DNA of 44,454 nucleotides. It comes from Pseudomonas putida W15Oct28 (GTDB lineage Bacteria; Pseudomonadota; Gammaproteobacteria; Pseudomonadales; Pseudomonadaceae). The position numbers and the translations under genes are program-made. This document shows, piece by piece, positions 8,114 through 16,228 of the stretch (within the stretch, counting starts at the first letter, position 1; every line of letters begins with the position of its first letter). The notes under the pieces were generated by a model. It ran no database searches, was not told the DNA's origin, and saw nothing but the letters and a program-made list of their open reading frames with translations. The stretch is from positions 1 to 44,454 of the forward strand of contig NZ_JENB01000043.1 of the NCBI RefSeq assembly GCF_000708715.2, in the 5' to 3' direction.

Positions 8114-8392
8114 ATGTTTCACGCGATCCTCACCGCGTTGTTGATGGCTGGCCTGCCCTTGGCCGAAGCTGCCAGTACGCCGCCCAGGCTCACTACACCG
8201 GTGCCAGGTGCGCCGGGTACGCCCACGCCCACGCCATACCCGCAGATAACCCCGAGTACGCCGCCCAAGGCGTATGACAGCCAGCCGGGGGCGCCCTTGT
8301 TGCCGCCAATGCCGGTGCCCGGGCCGCCGAAGGACCAGCCTTTGCCAGGGTTGCGCCAAGACCCGGCGAAGCCGGCGGCGCAGGATGATTGA
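8114..8392 (+). CDS. Small proline-rich secreted protein
   Basis: 92 residues from ATG 8114, with AGGAGG six bases upstream; the reading frame is open further upstream but only this start has a ribosome site. A signal peptide is clear: MFHAILTALLMAGLPLAEAA with cleavage near AEA|AS. The mature ~70 residues are about one third proline, with PTPTPYP, PLLPPMPVPGPP and few hydrophobic clusters, so it is probably an extended periplasmic or surface polypeptide. No Cys and no lipobox. I do not recognise a family. It may be a Pseudomonas-specific protein; function unknown. Confidence 0.65.
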   Translation: MFHAILTALLMAGLPLAEAASTPPRLTTPVPGAPGTPTPTPYPQITPSTPPKAYDSQPGAPLLPPMPVPGPPKDQPLPGLRQDPAKPAAQDD

Positions 8393-8411
8393 GCATTAAC
8401 GGTCCGCGCCG

Positions 8412-8504
8412 GTCATGTGGGAGCGGGCATGCCCGCGAACACCGGCGCAGCCGGTGCCAGGCACCGCGTTGAATTCTTCGCGGGCTTGCCCGCTCCCACA
8501 GGGA
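8412..8504. repeat. REP pair (GCGGGC...GCCCGCTCCCACAGG class)
   Basis: GTGGGAGCGGGCATGCCCGCG (from 8417) faces TTCGCGGGCTTGCCCGCTCC (from 8477) in inverted orientation. It separates the proline-rich protein gene from the convergent ptrB gene. Confidence 0.85.
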
Positions 8505-8527
8505 TCGCGAGGGTGCTCAACCTGGAT

Positions 8528-10570
8528 TCAGGCGATACCAAGCTCGCCAAACACGAACGCATATTCCAGGGCCACATCCTTCAACCCCTGGTACCGCCCG
8601 CTCATCCCGCCATGCCCAGCCCCCATCTCGGTCTTGAGCAGCAGCAGGTTGTTGTCGGTCTTGCGCGTACGCAACCGCGCCACCCACTTGGCCGCTTCCC
8701 AGTACTGCACGCGGCTGTCGTTGTAACCCGCCACCACCAGCATCGCCGGGTACGCGTGCGCTCTTACATTCTCGTAGGGCGCATACGCCTTGATCCGCTC
8801 ATACACCTCTGGCTCCTGCGGGTTGCCCCATTCGTCGTACTCGGTCACGGTCAGCGGCAGCTCGGGGTCGAGCATGGTGTTGAGTACGTCGACAAACGGC
8901 ACTTCGGCAATCGCACAGCGGAACAGCTCGGGGCGCAGGTTCAGCACTGCGCCTATCAGCAGGCCGCCGGCGCTGCCGCCGCTGATGGCCAGCCGCTCGG
9001 CCGTGGTCACGCCTGCGGCAATCAGGTGCTCGGCGCAGGCGATGAAGTCGCTGAAGGTGTTGGGCTTGTGCTCCTGCTTGCCGGCGCGGTACCAGGCTTC
9101 GCCCAGTTCGCCGCCGCCGCGCACATGGGCGATGGCAAAGGCTACACCGCGTTCGAGCAGGCTCAGGCGCGCGTGGGAGAACCACGGGTCGAGGCTTTCG
9201 CCATAGGCGCCGTAACCGTACAGGTATAGCGGCACGGCCTTGCCCAGGTCCTGGCGGCGACGCACCAGGCTGATCGGCACCTGGGTGCCGTCCGTGGCGG
9301 TTGCCCACAGGCGCTCACTGACATAGTCATCGGCATCGAACGCACCCAGCACCGGGGTTTGCTTGAGCACGGCCTGGGCGCCCGTTGCCAGCTCCAGCTG
9401 GCGCACCTGGGCTGGGCGGTTGAGCGCTTCGTAGCGCAGGCGTACGCGCGTGCTGGCGAACTCCAGGCTGTCCTGCACGTACAGGCTGTAGGCGGCGTCG
9501 GGCAGTTCCACGCGGTAAGCCGGCAGGCCTTGTGGGCGTACTTCGATGATCGGCAGGCCGCCTTCGCGCAGGCTCAGGGTGAGGGCGCCGGCATTCAGGC
9601 TCAGGCCTTCGAGCATGATCGCGTCGCGGTGCGCCACCAGCACCTGCCATTGATCACGGCTGGGCACCGGTGCGACCGGGGCGTGGTACAGGGCGAAGTT
9701 GATACCGTCCTGGTTGGTGCGGATGAACCAGCGCCACTCGCCGTCGAGCTGGCCATGGTCGGGGAAGTACTCATGGCCTTCGACACGCGGCGCCAGGCAG
9801 GTGAACGGCGCCTGCGGGGTTTCGGCGTCCAGTACCCAGGCCTCGCTGGTGGTCTTGCTGTTCAGCAGCAGCACCAGCTGGCGCTCGGAACTGGTGCGGT
9901 AGCAGTGCAGGAAGAAGCGCCCGTCGGGTTCTTCGAACACGGTCTGCGCAGCGTCGCTGCCCAGGGTGTGGCGGCGCAGGCGCCAAGGCCGGTGGGTGTC
10001 ATCCAGTTCGGCGAAGAACAGCGTCTGGCTGTCGTTGGCCCAGGTCAGGCTGCCGTCGCAGTCGTCGAAGGGCAGGGCGGTGATGCTGCCAGTGGCCAGG
10101 TCCTTGACGTACAGGGTGTAGATTTCATCGCCGCTGGTATCGAGGCTGTAGGCAAGCAGGCGGTGGTCGGGGCTGACGTTGAACGCCCCCAGCGACAGGA
10201 AGCCGCCATTGGCCAGGGCGTTGGGGTCGAGCAGCAGCTGCTCCTGGCTTTCATCGACGGTGTTCGAGTCGTCGGCCGGGCGCGGGCAGCGGTAGTGGCG
10301 TGGGTACTCGTCGCCTGCGGTGGTGCGGGTGTAGTACAGGTAGGGGCCCCAGGGGGCCGCCAGCGACAGGTCGGTTTCCAGGATGCGGCCCTTGATCTCT
10401 TCGAACAACTGCTCGCGCAACGCTGCCTGATCGGCCAGGCAGGCTTCCTGGTAGGCGTTTTCGGCTTGCAGGTAGGCGAGTACCTCGGGGGTGTCGCGCT
10501 GTTGCAGCCAGGCGTACGGGTCGGCGGCATTGTCGGCGTGGGCGATGGGCGGTTGGGGCTTGGTTTGCAT
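8528..10570 (-). CDS. ptrB: Oligopeptidase B (prolyl-oligopeptidase family, S9A)
   Basis: 680 residues from ATG 10570, preceded by AAGAGA on the minus strand; the frame stays open through the upstream REP but that extension is palindrome read-through. The N-terminal about 400 residues form the beta-propeller lid (HADNAADPYAWLQQRDTPEV at the start is typical). The C-terminal hydrolase domain holds nucleophile Ser in GGSAGG, Asp in GYNDSRV and His in GAGHGGMSG. Oligopeptidase B cleaves after Arg/Lys in short peptides in the cytoplasm or periplasm. Acid residues selecting dibasic sites were not checked. The gene is monocistronic, flanked by REP pairs on both sides. Confidence 0.92.
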   Translation of the reverse strand: MQTKPQPPIAHADNAADPYAWLQQRDTPEVLAYLQAENAYQEACLADQAALREQLFEEIKGRILETDLSLAAPWGPYLYYTRTTAGDEYPRHYRCPRPADDSNTVDESQEQLLLDPNALANGGFLSLGAFNVSPDHRLLAYSLDTSGDEIYTLYVKDLATGSITALPFDDCDGSLTWANDSQTLFFAELDDTHRPWRLRRHTLGSDAAQTVFEEPDGRFFLHCYRTSSERQLVLLLNSKTTSEAWVLDAETPQAPFTCLAPRVEGHEYFPDHGQLDGEWRWFIRTNQDGINFALYHAPVAPVPSRDQWQVLVAHRDAIMLEGLSLNAGALTLSLREGGLPIIEVRPQGLPAYRVELPDAAYSLYVQDSLEFASTRVRLRYEALNRPAQVRQLELATGAQAVLKQTPVLGAFDADDYVSERLWATATDGTQVPISLVRRRQDLGKAVPLYLYGYGAYGESLDPWFSHARLSLLERGVAFAIAHVRGGGELGEAWYRAGKQEHKPNTFSDFIACAEHLIAAGVTTAERLAISGGSAGGLLIGAVLNLRPELFRCAIAEVPFVDVLNTMLDPELPLTVTEYDEWGNPQEPEVYERIKAYAPYENVRAHAYPAMLVVAGYNDSRVQYWEAAKWVARLRTRKTDNNLLLLKTEMGAGHGGMSGRYQGLKDVALEYAFVFGELGIA

Positions 10571-10592
10571 TGATGATCTCTTGATTGGGGTC

Positions 10593-10686
10593 GCCTGTGC
10601 GGGCCTCTTCGCGGGTGAACCCGCTCCCACAGGGATAGCGCAATACCTGTGGGAGCGGGCGAGCCCGCGAAGAGGCCCGCACAGGC
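10593..10686. repeat. REP pair with identical outer arms
   Basis: GCCTGTGCGGGCCTCTTCGC (from 10593) is perfectly complementary to the far arm ending at 10686. It lies in the gap between divergent ptrB and the membrane protein gene at 10753, so promoters of both must share the rest of this short gap. Confidence 0.88.
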
Positions 10687-10752
10687 AAACACTGTCTGCG
10701 CCCGGAAAAGTGTTTATCATAGGCATCTCTTTGCCTGGCTTGCACGAACACC

Positions 10753-11250
10753 ATGACCGAGAACGACTACACCTTCGCCTGGGGCCTGTACGCCGTGGCC
10801 GCCCTGGGCTGCCTGCTGGTGGGCTTCAAGCTCACCGGCTGGATGTGGCGCTGGCTGCGCGAACCGCTGCGGGTGGTGCTGGCCGTGCTGCTGCTGACCC
10901 CGACCGTCGTCGACCCGGTCAAGGACAACTTCGCCCCGGCCATCGCCATCACCGCGCTGGATGTCGCCTTCAAGGTCGGCAACAACGCCTGGCGTGCGGT
11001 GTCCGACTTCGCCATGTACGGCATGATTGCCTTCGGCCTGTATTTCCTCTTCGTGCTGCTGCGCTGGCCGCTGGAAAAGCGCGCCCGCGAGCGCCGTGCG
11101 CAAGCCGAGGCCGCCGCCAAGCGCCAGGCGGACGAAGATAACCAGGTCGGCGGGCAAGCCCCCTTGGCCGCCGAGCGCGGCGACCGTTACCGCGACGACC
11201 CACGCCCTGCCGCACCCCGCGGCAATGGCCGGGTCGAGCCCCGTCTGTAA
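10753..11250 (+). CDS. Conserved integral membrane protein, unknown function
   Basis: 165 residues with three hydrophobic stretches: FAWGLYAVAALGCLLVGF, LRVVLAVLLLTPTVV and MYGMIAFGLYFLFVLL. The C-terminal 55 residues are highly charged and cytoplasmic-looking, with a basic/alanine-rich helix (EKRARERRAQAEAAAKRQ). No catalytic motif was recognised. It lies 17 bases before the YafJ-like gene, which is 9 bases before the DUF2937 gene, so the three form an operon. I do not know a characterised homologue; conservation of the trio in pseudomonads is my recollection, not something shown here. Confidence 0.7.
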   Translation: MTENDYTFAWGLYAVAALGCLLVGFKLTGWMWRWLREPLRVVLAVLLLTPTVVDPVKDNFAPAIAITALDVAFKVGNNAWRAVSDFAMYGMIAFGLYFLFVLLRWPLEKRARERRAQAEAAAKRQADEDNQVGGQAPLAAERGDRYRDDPRPAAPRGNGRVEPRL

Positions 11251-11267
11251 GCGCAGGAGACACGCCT

Positions 11268-12041
11268 ATGTGCGAACTGCTGGGCATGAGTGCCAACGTC
11301 CCCACCGACATCGTTTTCAGCTTCACCGGCCTGATGCAGCGCGGTGGCCGTACCGGCCCGCACCGTGACGGCTGGGGCATCGGCTTCTACGAAGGCCGCG
11401 GTCTGCGCCTGTTCCAGGACCCGGCCGCGAGCAGCGAGTCGGAAGTGGCCAACCTGGTGCAGCGCTACCCGATCAAGAGTGAAGTGGTGATCGGCCATAT
11501 CCGCCAGGCCAACGTCGGCAAGGTCTGCCTGTCCAACACCCACCCGTTCGTACGGGAAATGTGGGGCCGCAACTGGTGCTTCGCGCACAACGGGCAACTG
11601 GGCGACTTCAAGGGCCTGGCCAGTTTCTACCGGCCGGTGGGCGACACCGACAGCGAAGCGGCTTTCTGCGACCTGCTCAACCGCATCCGCAGTGCCTTCC
11701 CCGAGCCGGTGCCGGTGGAACAGCTGCTGCCGGTGCTGGTCGAAGCCTGTGCCGAGTACCGGGGCCTGGGCGTGTTCAACTGCATGCTCAGCGACGGCGA
11801 CTGGCTGTTCTGCTTCTGCTCGACCAAGCTGGTGCACATTACCCGCCGTGCGCCGTTTGGTGCCGCGCGGTTGAAGGATGTCGACCTGATCGTCGATTTT
11901 CATACCGAAACCACCCCCAACGATGTGGTCACGGTGATTGCCACCGAGGCCCTGACCGAGAACGAGACCTGGCACCGCTACGAGCCGGGTCAATGGGCCC
12001 TGTGGCGGCACGGCGAGTGCGTGGCGCACGGCCAGAGCTAA
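11268..12041 (+). CDS. yafJ: Class II glutamine amidotransferase, YafJ-like
   Basis: 257 residues. Mature N-terminal nucleophile Cys2 (MCELLGMS) is the signature of class II amidotransferases. GRTGPHRDGWGIGFYEG, IGHIRQAN, and the oxyanion/glutamine-binding FAHNGQL segments follow. DTDSEAAFC further completes the pattern. The protein has only the glutaminase domain, so the acceptor of ammonia is unknown, as for E. coli YafJ and the ergothioneine EgtC relatives. Middle gene of a three-gene operon between two membrane proteins. Confidence 0.88.
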   Translation: MCELLGMSANVPTDIVFSFTGLMQRGGRTGPHRDGWGIGFYEGRGLRLFQDPAASSESEVANLVQRYPIKSEVVIGHIRQANVGKVCLSNTHPFVREMWGRNWCFAHNGQLGDFKGLASFYRPVGDTDSEAAFCDLLNRIRSAFPEPVPVEQLLPVLVEACAEYRGLGVFNCMLSDGDWLFCFCSTKLVHITRRAPFGAARLKDVDLIVDFHTETTPNDVVTVIATEALTENETWHRYEPGQWALWRHGECVAHGQS

Positions 12042-12050
12042 GGACGCTGC

Positions 12051-12572
12051 ATGTTCAGAAGTTACCTGCGGTTGCTGCTGTTCACCTTCGGCCTGCTGGC
12101 CGGTATCCAGGTCCCGGGGCTGGTCAAGGACTATAGCCAGCGGGTCGAGGCGCACCTGTTCGAATCGCGCGAGGCGCTTGATGGGTTCCGGCAAACGGCC
12201 GAGCGCTTTTTCAAGGGCGACTTGCAGGCGTTGCTGCAGCATTACCGCAGCAGTGACGACCCGGTGTTCAACAGTGATGCCAACAGCATCGAAAGCCTGA
12301 TGATCCGCAACGAACTGCTGGAAAACGAATGGCAGGCGCTGCAAGGGCCCTGGGCCCAGCGTACCTGGCATGTGCTGGTGCAGGCCGACCCGCAGTTGCG
12401 CGAAGAAACCCTCAATGGATACAGCTACCAGATTCTGCTGGTGCCCGAGGCGGTTGGCTGGGGTGTTGGTGCAGGGTTTGTGCTGGCCTTTGTGGTCGAA
12501 AGCCTGTTGCTGGGGCTTGGCTGGGTAATCCTGGGCGGGCGGCGCAGGGCAGTCAAGGAAAGTTGGCGATAA
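12051..12572 (+). CDS. DUF2937-family membrane protein
   Basis: 173 residues. An N-terminal hydrophobic segment (LRLLLFTFGLLAGIQVPGL) is followed by a roughly 95-residue polar, probably helical domain and a C-terminal membrane helix (GAGFVLAFVVESLLLGLGWVIL) that ends in a basic tail. This hairpin-like layout with the YSQRVEAHL segment fits DUF2937. It starts 9 bases after yafJ and closes that operon. Role unknown. Confidence 0.75.
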   Translation: MFRSYLRLLLFTFGLLAGIQVPGLVKDYSQRVEAHLFESREALDGFRQTAERFFKGDLQALLQHYRSSDDPVFNSDANSIESLMIRNELLENEWQALQGPWAQRTWHVLVQADPQLREETLNGYSYQILLVPEAVGWGVGAGFVLAFVVESLLLGLGWVILGGRRRAVKESWR

Positions 12573-12675
12573 TACCTCCCATTATACCTGTCATTTTTGC
12601 TAGTTGATGCCCGGGTAGATGCATGACTTAATTTTGATTGTTGCTTTAATCAAGTCAAGTTATAGGGTGATGAGT

Positions 12676-13587
12676 ATGAAGCCTTTGAAAGCGGCAGCAA
12701 GACTCTTCTATTCGAATGGTGCTGTTTCCATTTTGCAGGCTGGTGAGGCTGTATCGTTCTTTCGGCATTCTCGCTTGCTTTTGGGCGAACAAGCGGCCGG
12801 TTTAAGCCGGTTGCCGTTGGTGGATCATGCTGGAACAGTATTTGGTATGGGTGGCATCGCTCAAGACCTAGGGTATACGGCGTATGGCTTTTTTGGGGCT
12901 AAGTACGAAGCCATTGAGTCAAGAACCGGTTTTGTGGGGCAGCTTTTGGATCAGGCTTCTGGTAGTTATTTGTTAGGCGCTGGGCGCCGCGTTTACTCAC
13001 CCGCTCTCATGAGGTTTTATTCGGCCGACACTCTCAGTCCATTCGATCGAGGTGGGTTTAATAGCTATGTTTATTGTCTGGGGGATCCGATTAATCGTAT
13101 AGACCCTACCGGGCAATCTTCCTCTTTGCTCAGTCGGCTGACGCCTAAATTTCTTAAAAAGCTCTCTCCGCGATATAGAGCCAAGATAAAAGCCCAAAAA
13201 GAATCGAAGGCGAAAATGGCTGCGCAGGAAGCCTTCAATAAGGGTAAAGAAGAAGGGCTGGGGTTGGGGCGTGATGAAGGTTTCGTAACGGGGTTTGAAG
13301 CTGGGGCGATGATGGGTGGCCAAGAGGCCTATACGCATGGCTTGAAAGATGGTTTGCAAACAGGTGCCGCTCAGGGGAGGTTGTTTGAAAGGGAGCTCCT
13401 TTATGACGCGGCACGTTCAGGGCGTATGGAGGGGGTTCCGAGTACCGCCGCAATTCAAATGTTTGCAGAGAATTCTACATCTCAGCTCTTTAATGAGATA
13501 CAAGACCACGGCCTGGAAATTAGAAGATTATCTGTTCCCATGCATGACGGTGTAAAAATTACAATTTCCAGACCTGGGCGGCGTTGA
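12676..13587 (+). CDS. Orphan RHS repeat-associated core protein with a GX3-repeat C-terminus
   Basis: 303 residues from ATG 12676, preceded by AGGGTGA; ATG 12670 is the alternative. Residues about 60-147 are an RHS core: DLGYTAYG, GFVGQLLDQASGSYLLGAGRR, LMRFYSADTLSPFDRGG, NSYVYCLGDP and the terminal DPTGQ at 143-147. There is no room for YD repeats, no signal peptide and no VgrG/PAAR domain. The C-terminal 156 residues are the variable tip: a basic, Lys-rich stretch (KFLKKLSPRYRAKIKAQKE), then a run with Gly every fourth residue over residues 190-234 (11 Gly and 1 Ala in 12 positions). No toxin motif was recognised and no immunity gene follows. Base composition is visibly more AT-rich than the neighbours, suggesting transfer. 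Stand-alone short RHS genes are frequent in Pseudomonas; function unproven. Confidence 0.8.
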   Translation: MKPLKAAARLFYSNGAVSILQAGEAVSFFRHSRLLLGEQAAGLSRLPLVDHAGTVFGMGGIAQDLGYTAYGFFGAKYEAIESRTGFVGQLLDQASGSYLLGAGRRVYSPALMRFYSADTLSPFDRGGFNSYVYCLGDPINRIDPTGQSSSLLSRLTPKFLKKLSPRYRAKIKAQKESKAKMAAQEAFNKGKEEGLGLGRDEGFVTGFEAGAMMGGQEAYTHGLKDGLQTGAAQGRLFERELLYDAARSGRMEGVPSTAAIQMFAENSTSQLFNEIQDHGLEIRRLSVPMHDGVKITISRPGRR

Positions 13588-13629
13588 ACTCATCGCTCCC
13601 GATCTCCCTTGTCTGGTGCTCGTGCACAA

Positions 13630-13728
13630 GGCTTTACCTTGTTTTCTACCGGGATGATCCGTGGCGTGTTCATCTTGGCGGCGCTGAGCCTACCGGAAAC
13701 CCGCGGCAAACTGCTCAAGGCGCGGTAA
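13630..13728 (+). pseudogene. 3' remnant of an MFS transporter gene
   Basis: Between the RHS stop and pxpA one frame reads GFTLFSTGMIRGVFILAALS followed by LPETRGKLLKAR and TAA 13726-13728. This is the last transmembrane helix and the LPETRGK signature that ends many MFS transporters. No start, ribosome site or other eleven helices are present; the sequence upstream is the RHS gene. The RHS gene therefore appears to have replaced or displaced the body of the transporter gene. A functional transporter here would fit next to pxpABC. The exact junction lies somewhere between 13588 and 13630. Confidence 0.7.
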
Positions 13729-13737
13729 GGTAGGCTT

Positions 13738-14517
13738 ATGAACAACAACAAGGGAGACCGCGTGGTGGAACGCCTGCTACTCAATTGCGACATGGGCGAG
13801 AGTTTCGGCAGCTGGCGCATGGGCCTGGACGCCGAGGTAATGCCCTACATCGATTGCGCCAACATTGCCTGTGGCTACCACGCCGGCGACCCCGGCATCA
13901 TGCGCCGCACCGTGGCCCTGGCGCTGGAGCATGGCGTGACAATCGGCGCGCACCCGGCCTACCCGGACCTGGTCGGCTTCGGCCGCCGCTCCATGGCCTG
14001 CAGCCCCGAGGAAATCCGCGACCTGCTGCACTACCAGATCGGTGCGCTGGACGGTATCTGCAAAGTGCTGGGTGGCCGCGTGGCCTATGTGAAGCCCCAT
14101 GGCGCGCTGTACAACGACATGATGGCCGACCCGCTCAAGCTGCGTACCGTGCTGGAGGCCGTGGCGGCCTACGACAGCAACCTGCCGTTGATGCTGATGG
14201 CCACCGCCGACAACCGCGCCGCCCAGGCCCTGGGCGATGAAATCGGCGTGCCGCTGTGGTTCGAGGCGTTCGCCGACCGCGCCTACACCGCCAGCGGCCA
14301 CCTGGTGTCGCGCCGCTTGCCTGGCGCGGTGCATCACGACCCGGCGGTGGTGGTGGAGCAGGCTGTGCGCCTGGCCCGTGGCGATACGCTGGTGGCGGAC
14401 GATGGCAGCGCCCTGCGCCTGCAGGCCAGCACCCTTTGCGTTCATGGCGACAACGACAGTTCGGTGGCGGCGGTGCGGCAGATACGCCAGGCACTCGATG
14501 CCCTGGAGCCGCGATGA
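13738..14517 (+). CDS. pxpA: 5-oxoprolinase subunit A (LamB/YcsF family)
   Basis: 259 residues from ATG 13738 (AAGGTAGG upstream); GTG 13762 with AAGGGAG five bases before it is an equally good start giving 251 residues. LLLNCDMGESFG is the family N-terminus; IACGYHAGDP, GAHPAYPD and YVKPHGALYND are the conserved blocks of the beta/alpha-barrel. PxpABC hydrolyses 5-oxoproline to glutamate with ATP, recycling a spontaneous glutamine-derived metabolite. The next two genes overlap: ATGA with pxpB and GTGA between pxpB and pxpC, so expression is translationally coupled. Confidence 0.92.
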   Translation: MNNNKGDRVVERLLLNCDMGESFGSWRMGLDAEVMPYIDCANIACGYHAGDPGIMRRTVALALEHGVTIGAHPAYPDLVGFGRRSMACSPEEIRDLLHYQIGALDGICKVLGGRVAYVKPHGALYNDMMADPLKLRTVLEAVAAYDSNLPLMLMATADNRAAQALGDEIGVPLWFEAFADRAYTASGHLVSRRLPGAVHHDPAVVVEQAVRLARGDTLVADDGSALRLQASTLCVHGDNDSSVAAVRQIRQALDALEPR

Positions 14518-15200
14518 AAACACGCATCGAAGTGGTGGCCATCGACAGCCTGATGGTGCGCCTGTTCGACCGTATCGACGAGGCCAACATGCCGTGGATG
14601 CTGGCCGCCAGTCAGCGCCTGAGCGACGCGTTCGGCGAGCACCTGCTGGACCTGGTGCCGTCCTACACTACGCTGATGGTGCAGTTCGACCTGCCGCCGG
14701 GCCAGGCGAGGGCGCTGATCACCCAGGCGCTGGAAGGGTTGCAGCCAGACACCGGCAGTGGTGGCCGACGCCACGAGATCCCGGTGTGGTACGACGCCAG
14801 TGTCGGCCCTGAACTGCCTGTGCTGGCGGCCCGCAGCGGTTTGAGTGAAGCCGAGGTTGTGCGCTTGCACAGCGAACGTGATTATCCCGTGTTCGCTTTG
14901 GGCTTCGCCCCCGGTTTCGGTTTCATGGGCCTGGTCGACGAACGCCTGGCCAGTCCTCGCCTGAGCACCCCGCGCAAGCGGGTGGCGGCGGGAAGCGTGG
15001 GCATTGCCGAGCGCCAGACGGCGGCGTATCCGGCGGTATCGCCGGGTGGCTGGAACCTGATCGGGCGCACCCCGGTGCGCCTGTTCGACCGTGAGCGGGA
15101 GGGCTACAGCCTGTTGCAGCCCGGCGACCGGGTGCGTTTCGTGCCGGTTTCGCGCAGCGAGTTCCTGGCGTTGGGCGGCGATGTGGAGGCACAAGGGTGA
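14514..15200 (+). CDS. pxpB: 5-oxoprolinase subunit B (KipI family)
   Basis: 228 residues from ATG 14514, which overlaps the pxpA stop as ATGA. The conserved KipI blocks are visible: VPSYTTLMVQFD, EIPVWYD, LGFAPGFGFMGL, STPRKRVAAGSVGIA and YPAVSPGGWNLIGRTP. In Bacillus KipI inhibits kinase KinA, but in this gene order with pxpA and pxpC it is a subunit of the ATP-dependent 5-oxoprolinase. Its stop overlaps the pxpC start. Confidence 0.92.
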   Translation: MKTRIEVVAIDSLMVRLFDRIDEANMPWMLAASQRLSDAFGEHLLDLVPSYTTLMVQFDLPPGQARALITQALEGLQPDTGSGGRRHEIPVWYDASVGPELPVLAARSGLSEAEVVRLHSERDYPVFALGFAPGFGFMGLVDERLASPRLSTPRKRVAAGSVGIAERQTAAYPAVSPGGWNLIGRTPVRLFDREREGYSLLQPGDRVRFVPVSRSEFLALGGDVEAQG

Positions 15201-16114
15201 AGCAGTTGAAGATCGAGGCCAGCATGCCGCTGTGCCAGTTGCAGGATGCTGGCCGCTTCGGCGTGCGCCACCTGGGCGTGACCCAGGGCGGCGCGCTGGA
15301 CTGGGTGGCCATGCACTGGGCCAACTGGCTGCTGGGCAACCCGTTGGGGGCACCGGTGGTCGAGGTGGCGCTGGGTGGCTTTTGCGTAGTGGCCGAACAG
15401 GATTGTGTGCTGGCCCTGGCCGGTGCCGATCTGGATGCACGCGTCGATGATCAGCCTGTCGCGCCCTGGCGCAGCTTTGCCCTGGGCAAGGGCCAGCGCT
15501 TGACCCTGAAGCAGCCGAAGCAGGGCGTGCGGGCGTACTTGGCGGCACCGGGCGGGTTCCTCGGCGAGGATGTACTGGGCAGCTGTGCCACGGTGGTACG
15601 TGAAGCACTGGGTGGCATCAATGGCCAGGGTGCTGCGCTGGCTACAGGCCAGGCATTAGCGTTTACCGGCAGCGATGCAACCCTGCGCGAGGTACCGCAA
15701 GCGTTGCGCCCGCAGTACGCAGAAAAGCCTGTGCTCGACCTGATGATGGGCGCACAGATCGGTGATTTCAGTGGTACCAGCCTGTTCGAAGCCTTCAACC
15801 GGGAGTGGACGCTGGACAGCCGGGCTGACCGCATGGGCATCCGCCTGCTGGGACCGCAGCTGGTTTACCAGGGGGCGCCGATGATTTCTGAGGGGATACC
15901 GCTGGGGGCGGTGCAGGTGCCGCCGGATGGGCAGCCGATCGTGTTGCTCAATGACCGGCAGACCATTGGCGGCTATCCGCGGCTGGGGGCGTTGACGCCG
16001 TTGGCGCTGGCGCAACTGGCGCAGTGCATGCCGGGGGCGGTGGTGCGGTTCAGGGCGGTTGTGCAGGACGAGGCCTGGCGGGAGCAGCAGATATATCTGG
16101 GCCGTTGGTTGTAA
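15197..16114 (+). CDS. pxpC: 5-oxoprolinase subunit C (KipA/biotin-dependent carboxylase-like)
   Basis: 305 residues from GTG 15197, overlapping the pxpB stop as GTGA. LQDAGRFGVRHLGVTQGGALD is the family N-terminal signature, and PPDGQPIVLLNDRQTIGGYP near the C-terminus is the conserved catalytic-core block. Resembles the C-terminal part of urea amidolyase and allophanate hydrolase-associated proteins. Completes the PxpABC complex. A REP pair starts five bases after the stop. Confidence 0.92.
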   Translation: MKQLKIEASMPLCQLQDAGRFGVRHLGVTQGGALDWVAMHWANWLLGNPLGAPVVEVALGGFCVVAEQDCVLALAGADLDARVDDQPVAPWRSFALGKGQRLTLKQPKQGVRAYLAAPGGFLGEDVLGSCATVVREALGGINGQGAALATGQALAFTGSDATLREVPQALRPQYAEKPVLDLMMGAQIGDFSGTSLFEAFNREWTLDSRADRMGIRLLGPQLVYQGAPMISEGIPLGAVQVPPDGQPIVLLNDRQTIGGYPRLGALTPLALAQLAQCMPGAVVRFRAVVQDEAWREQQIYLGRWL

Positions 16115-16118
16115 GGCC

Positions 16119-16226
16119 GCCGGCCCTTTCGCGGGCTCGCCCGCTCCCACAGGTACACCACAGACGCTGAGGTTTGTGGAATACCTGTGGGAGCGGGCGA
16201 GCCCGCGAAGAGGCCGGTACAGGCCA
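16119..16226. repeat. REP pair between pxpC and the vWA gene
   Basis: CGCGGGCTCGCCCGCTCCC (from 16130) faces GGGAGCGGGCGAGCCCGCG (to 16208). It fills the gap between convergent genes almost completely. Confidence 0.88.
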
Positions 16227-16228
16227 TA

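Noticed and set aside
10571..10726. N-terminal extension of oligopeptidase B
   Set aside because: The extra codons translate a REP palindrome (GLARSH..., VGAGSPAKRP) and no ribosome site precedes the far start; the same artefact inflates the frames before aceK and the MoxR gene.
12604..12631. Promoter candidate TTGATG-16-CTTAAT before the RHS gene
   Set aside because: Plausible in an AT-rich patch, but AT-richness alone yields many such matches; not listed as a feature.
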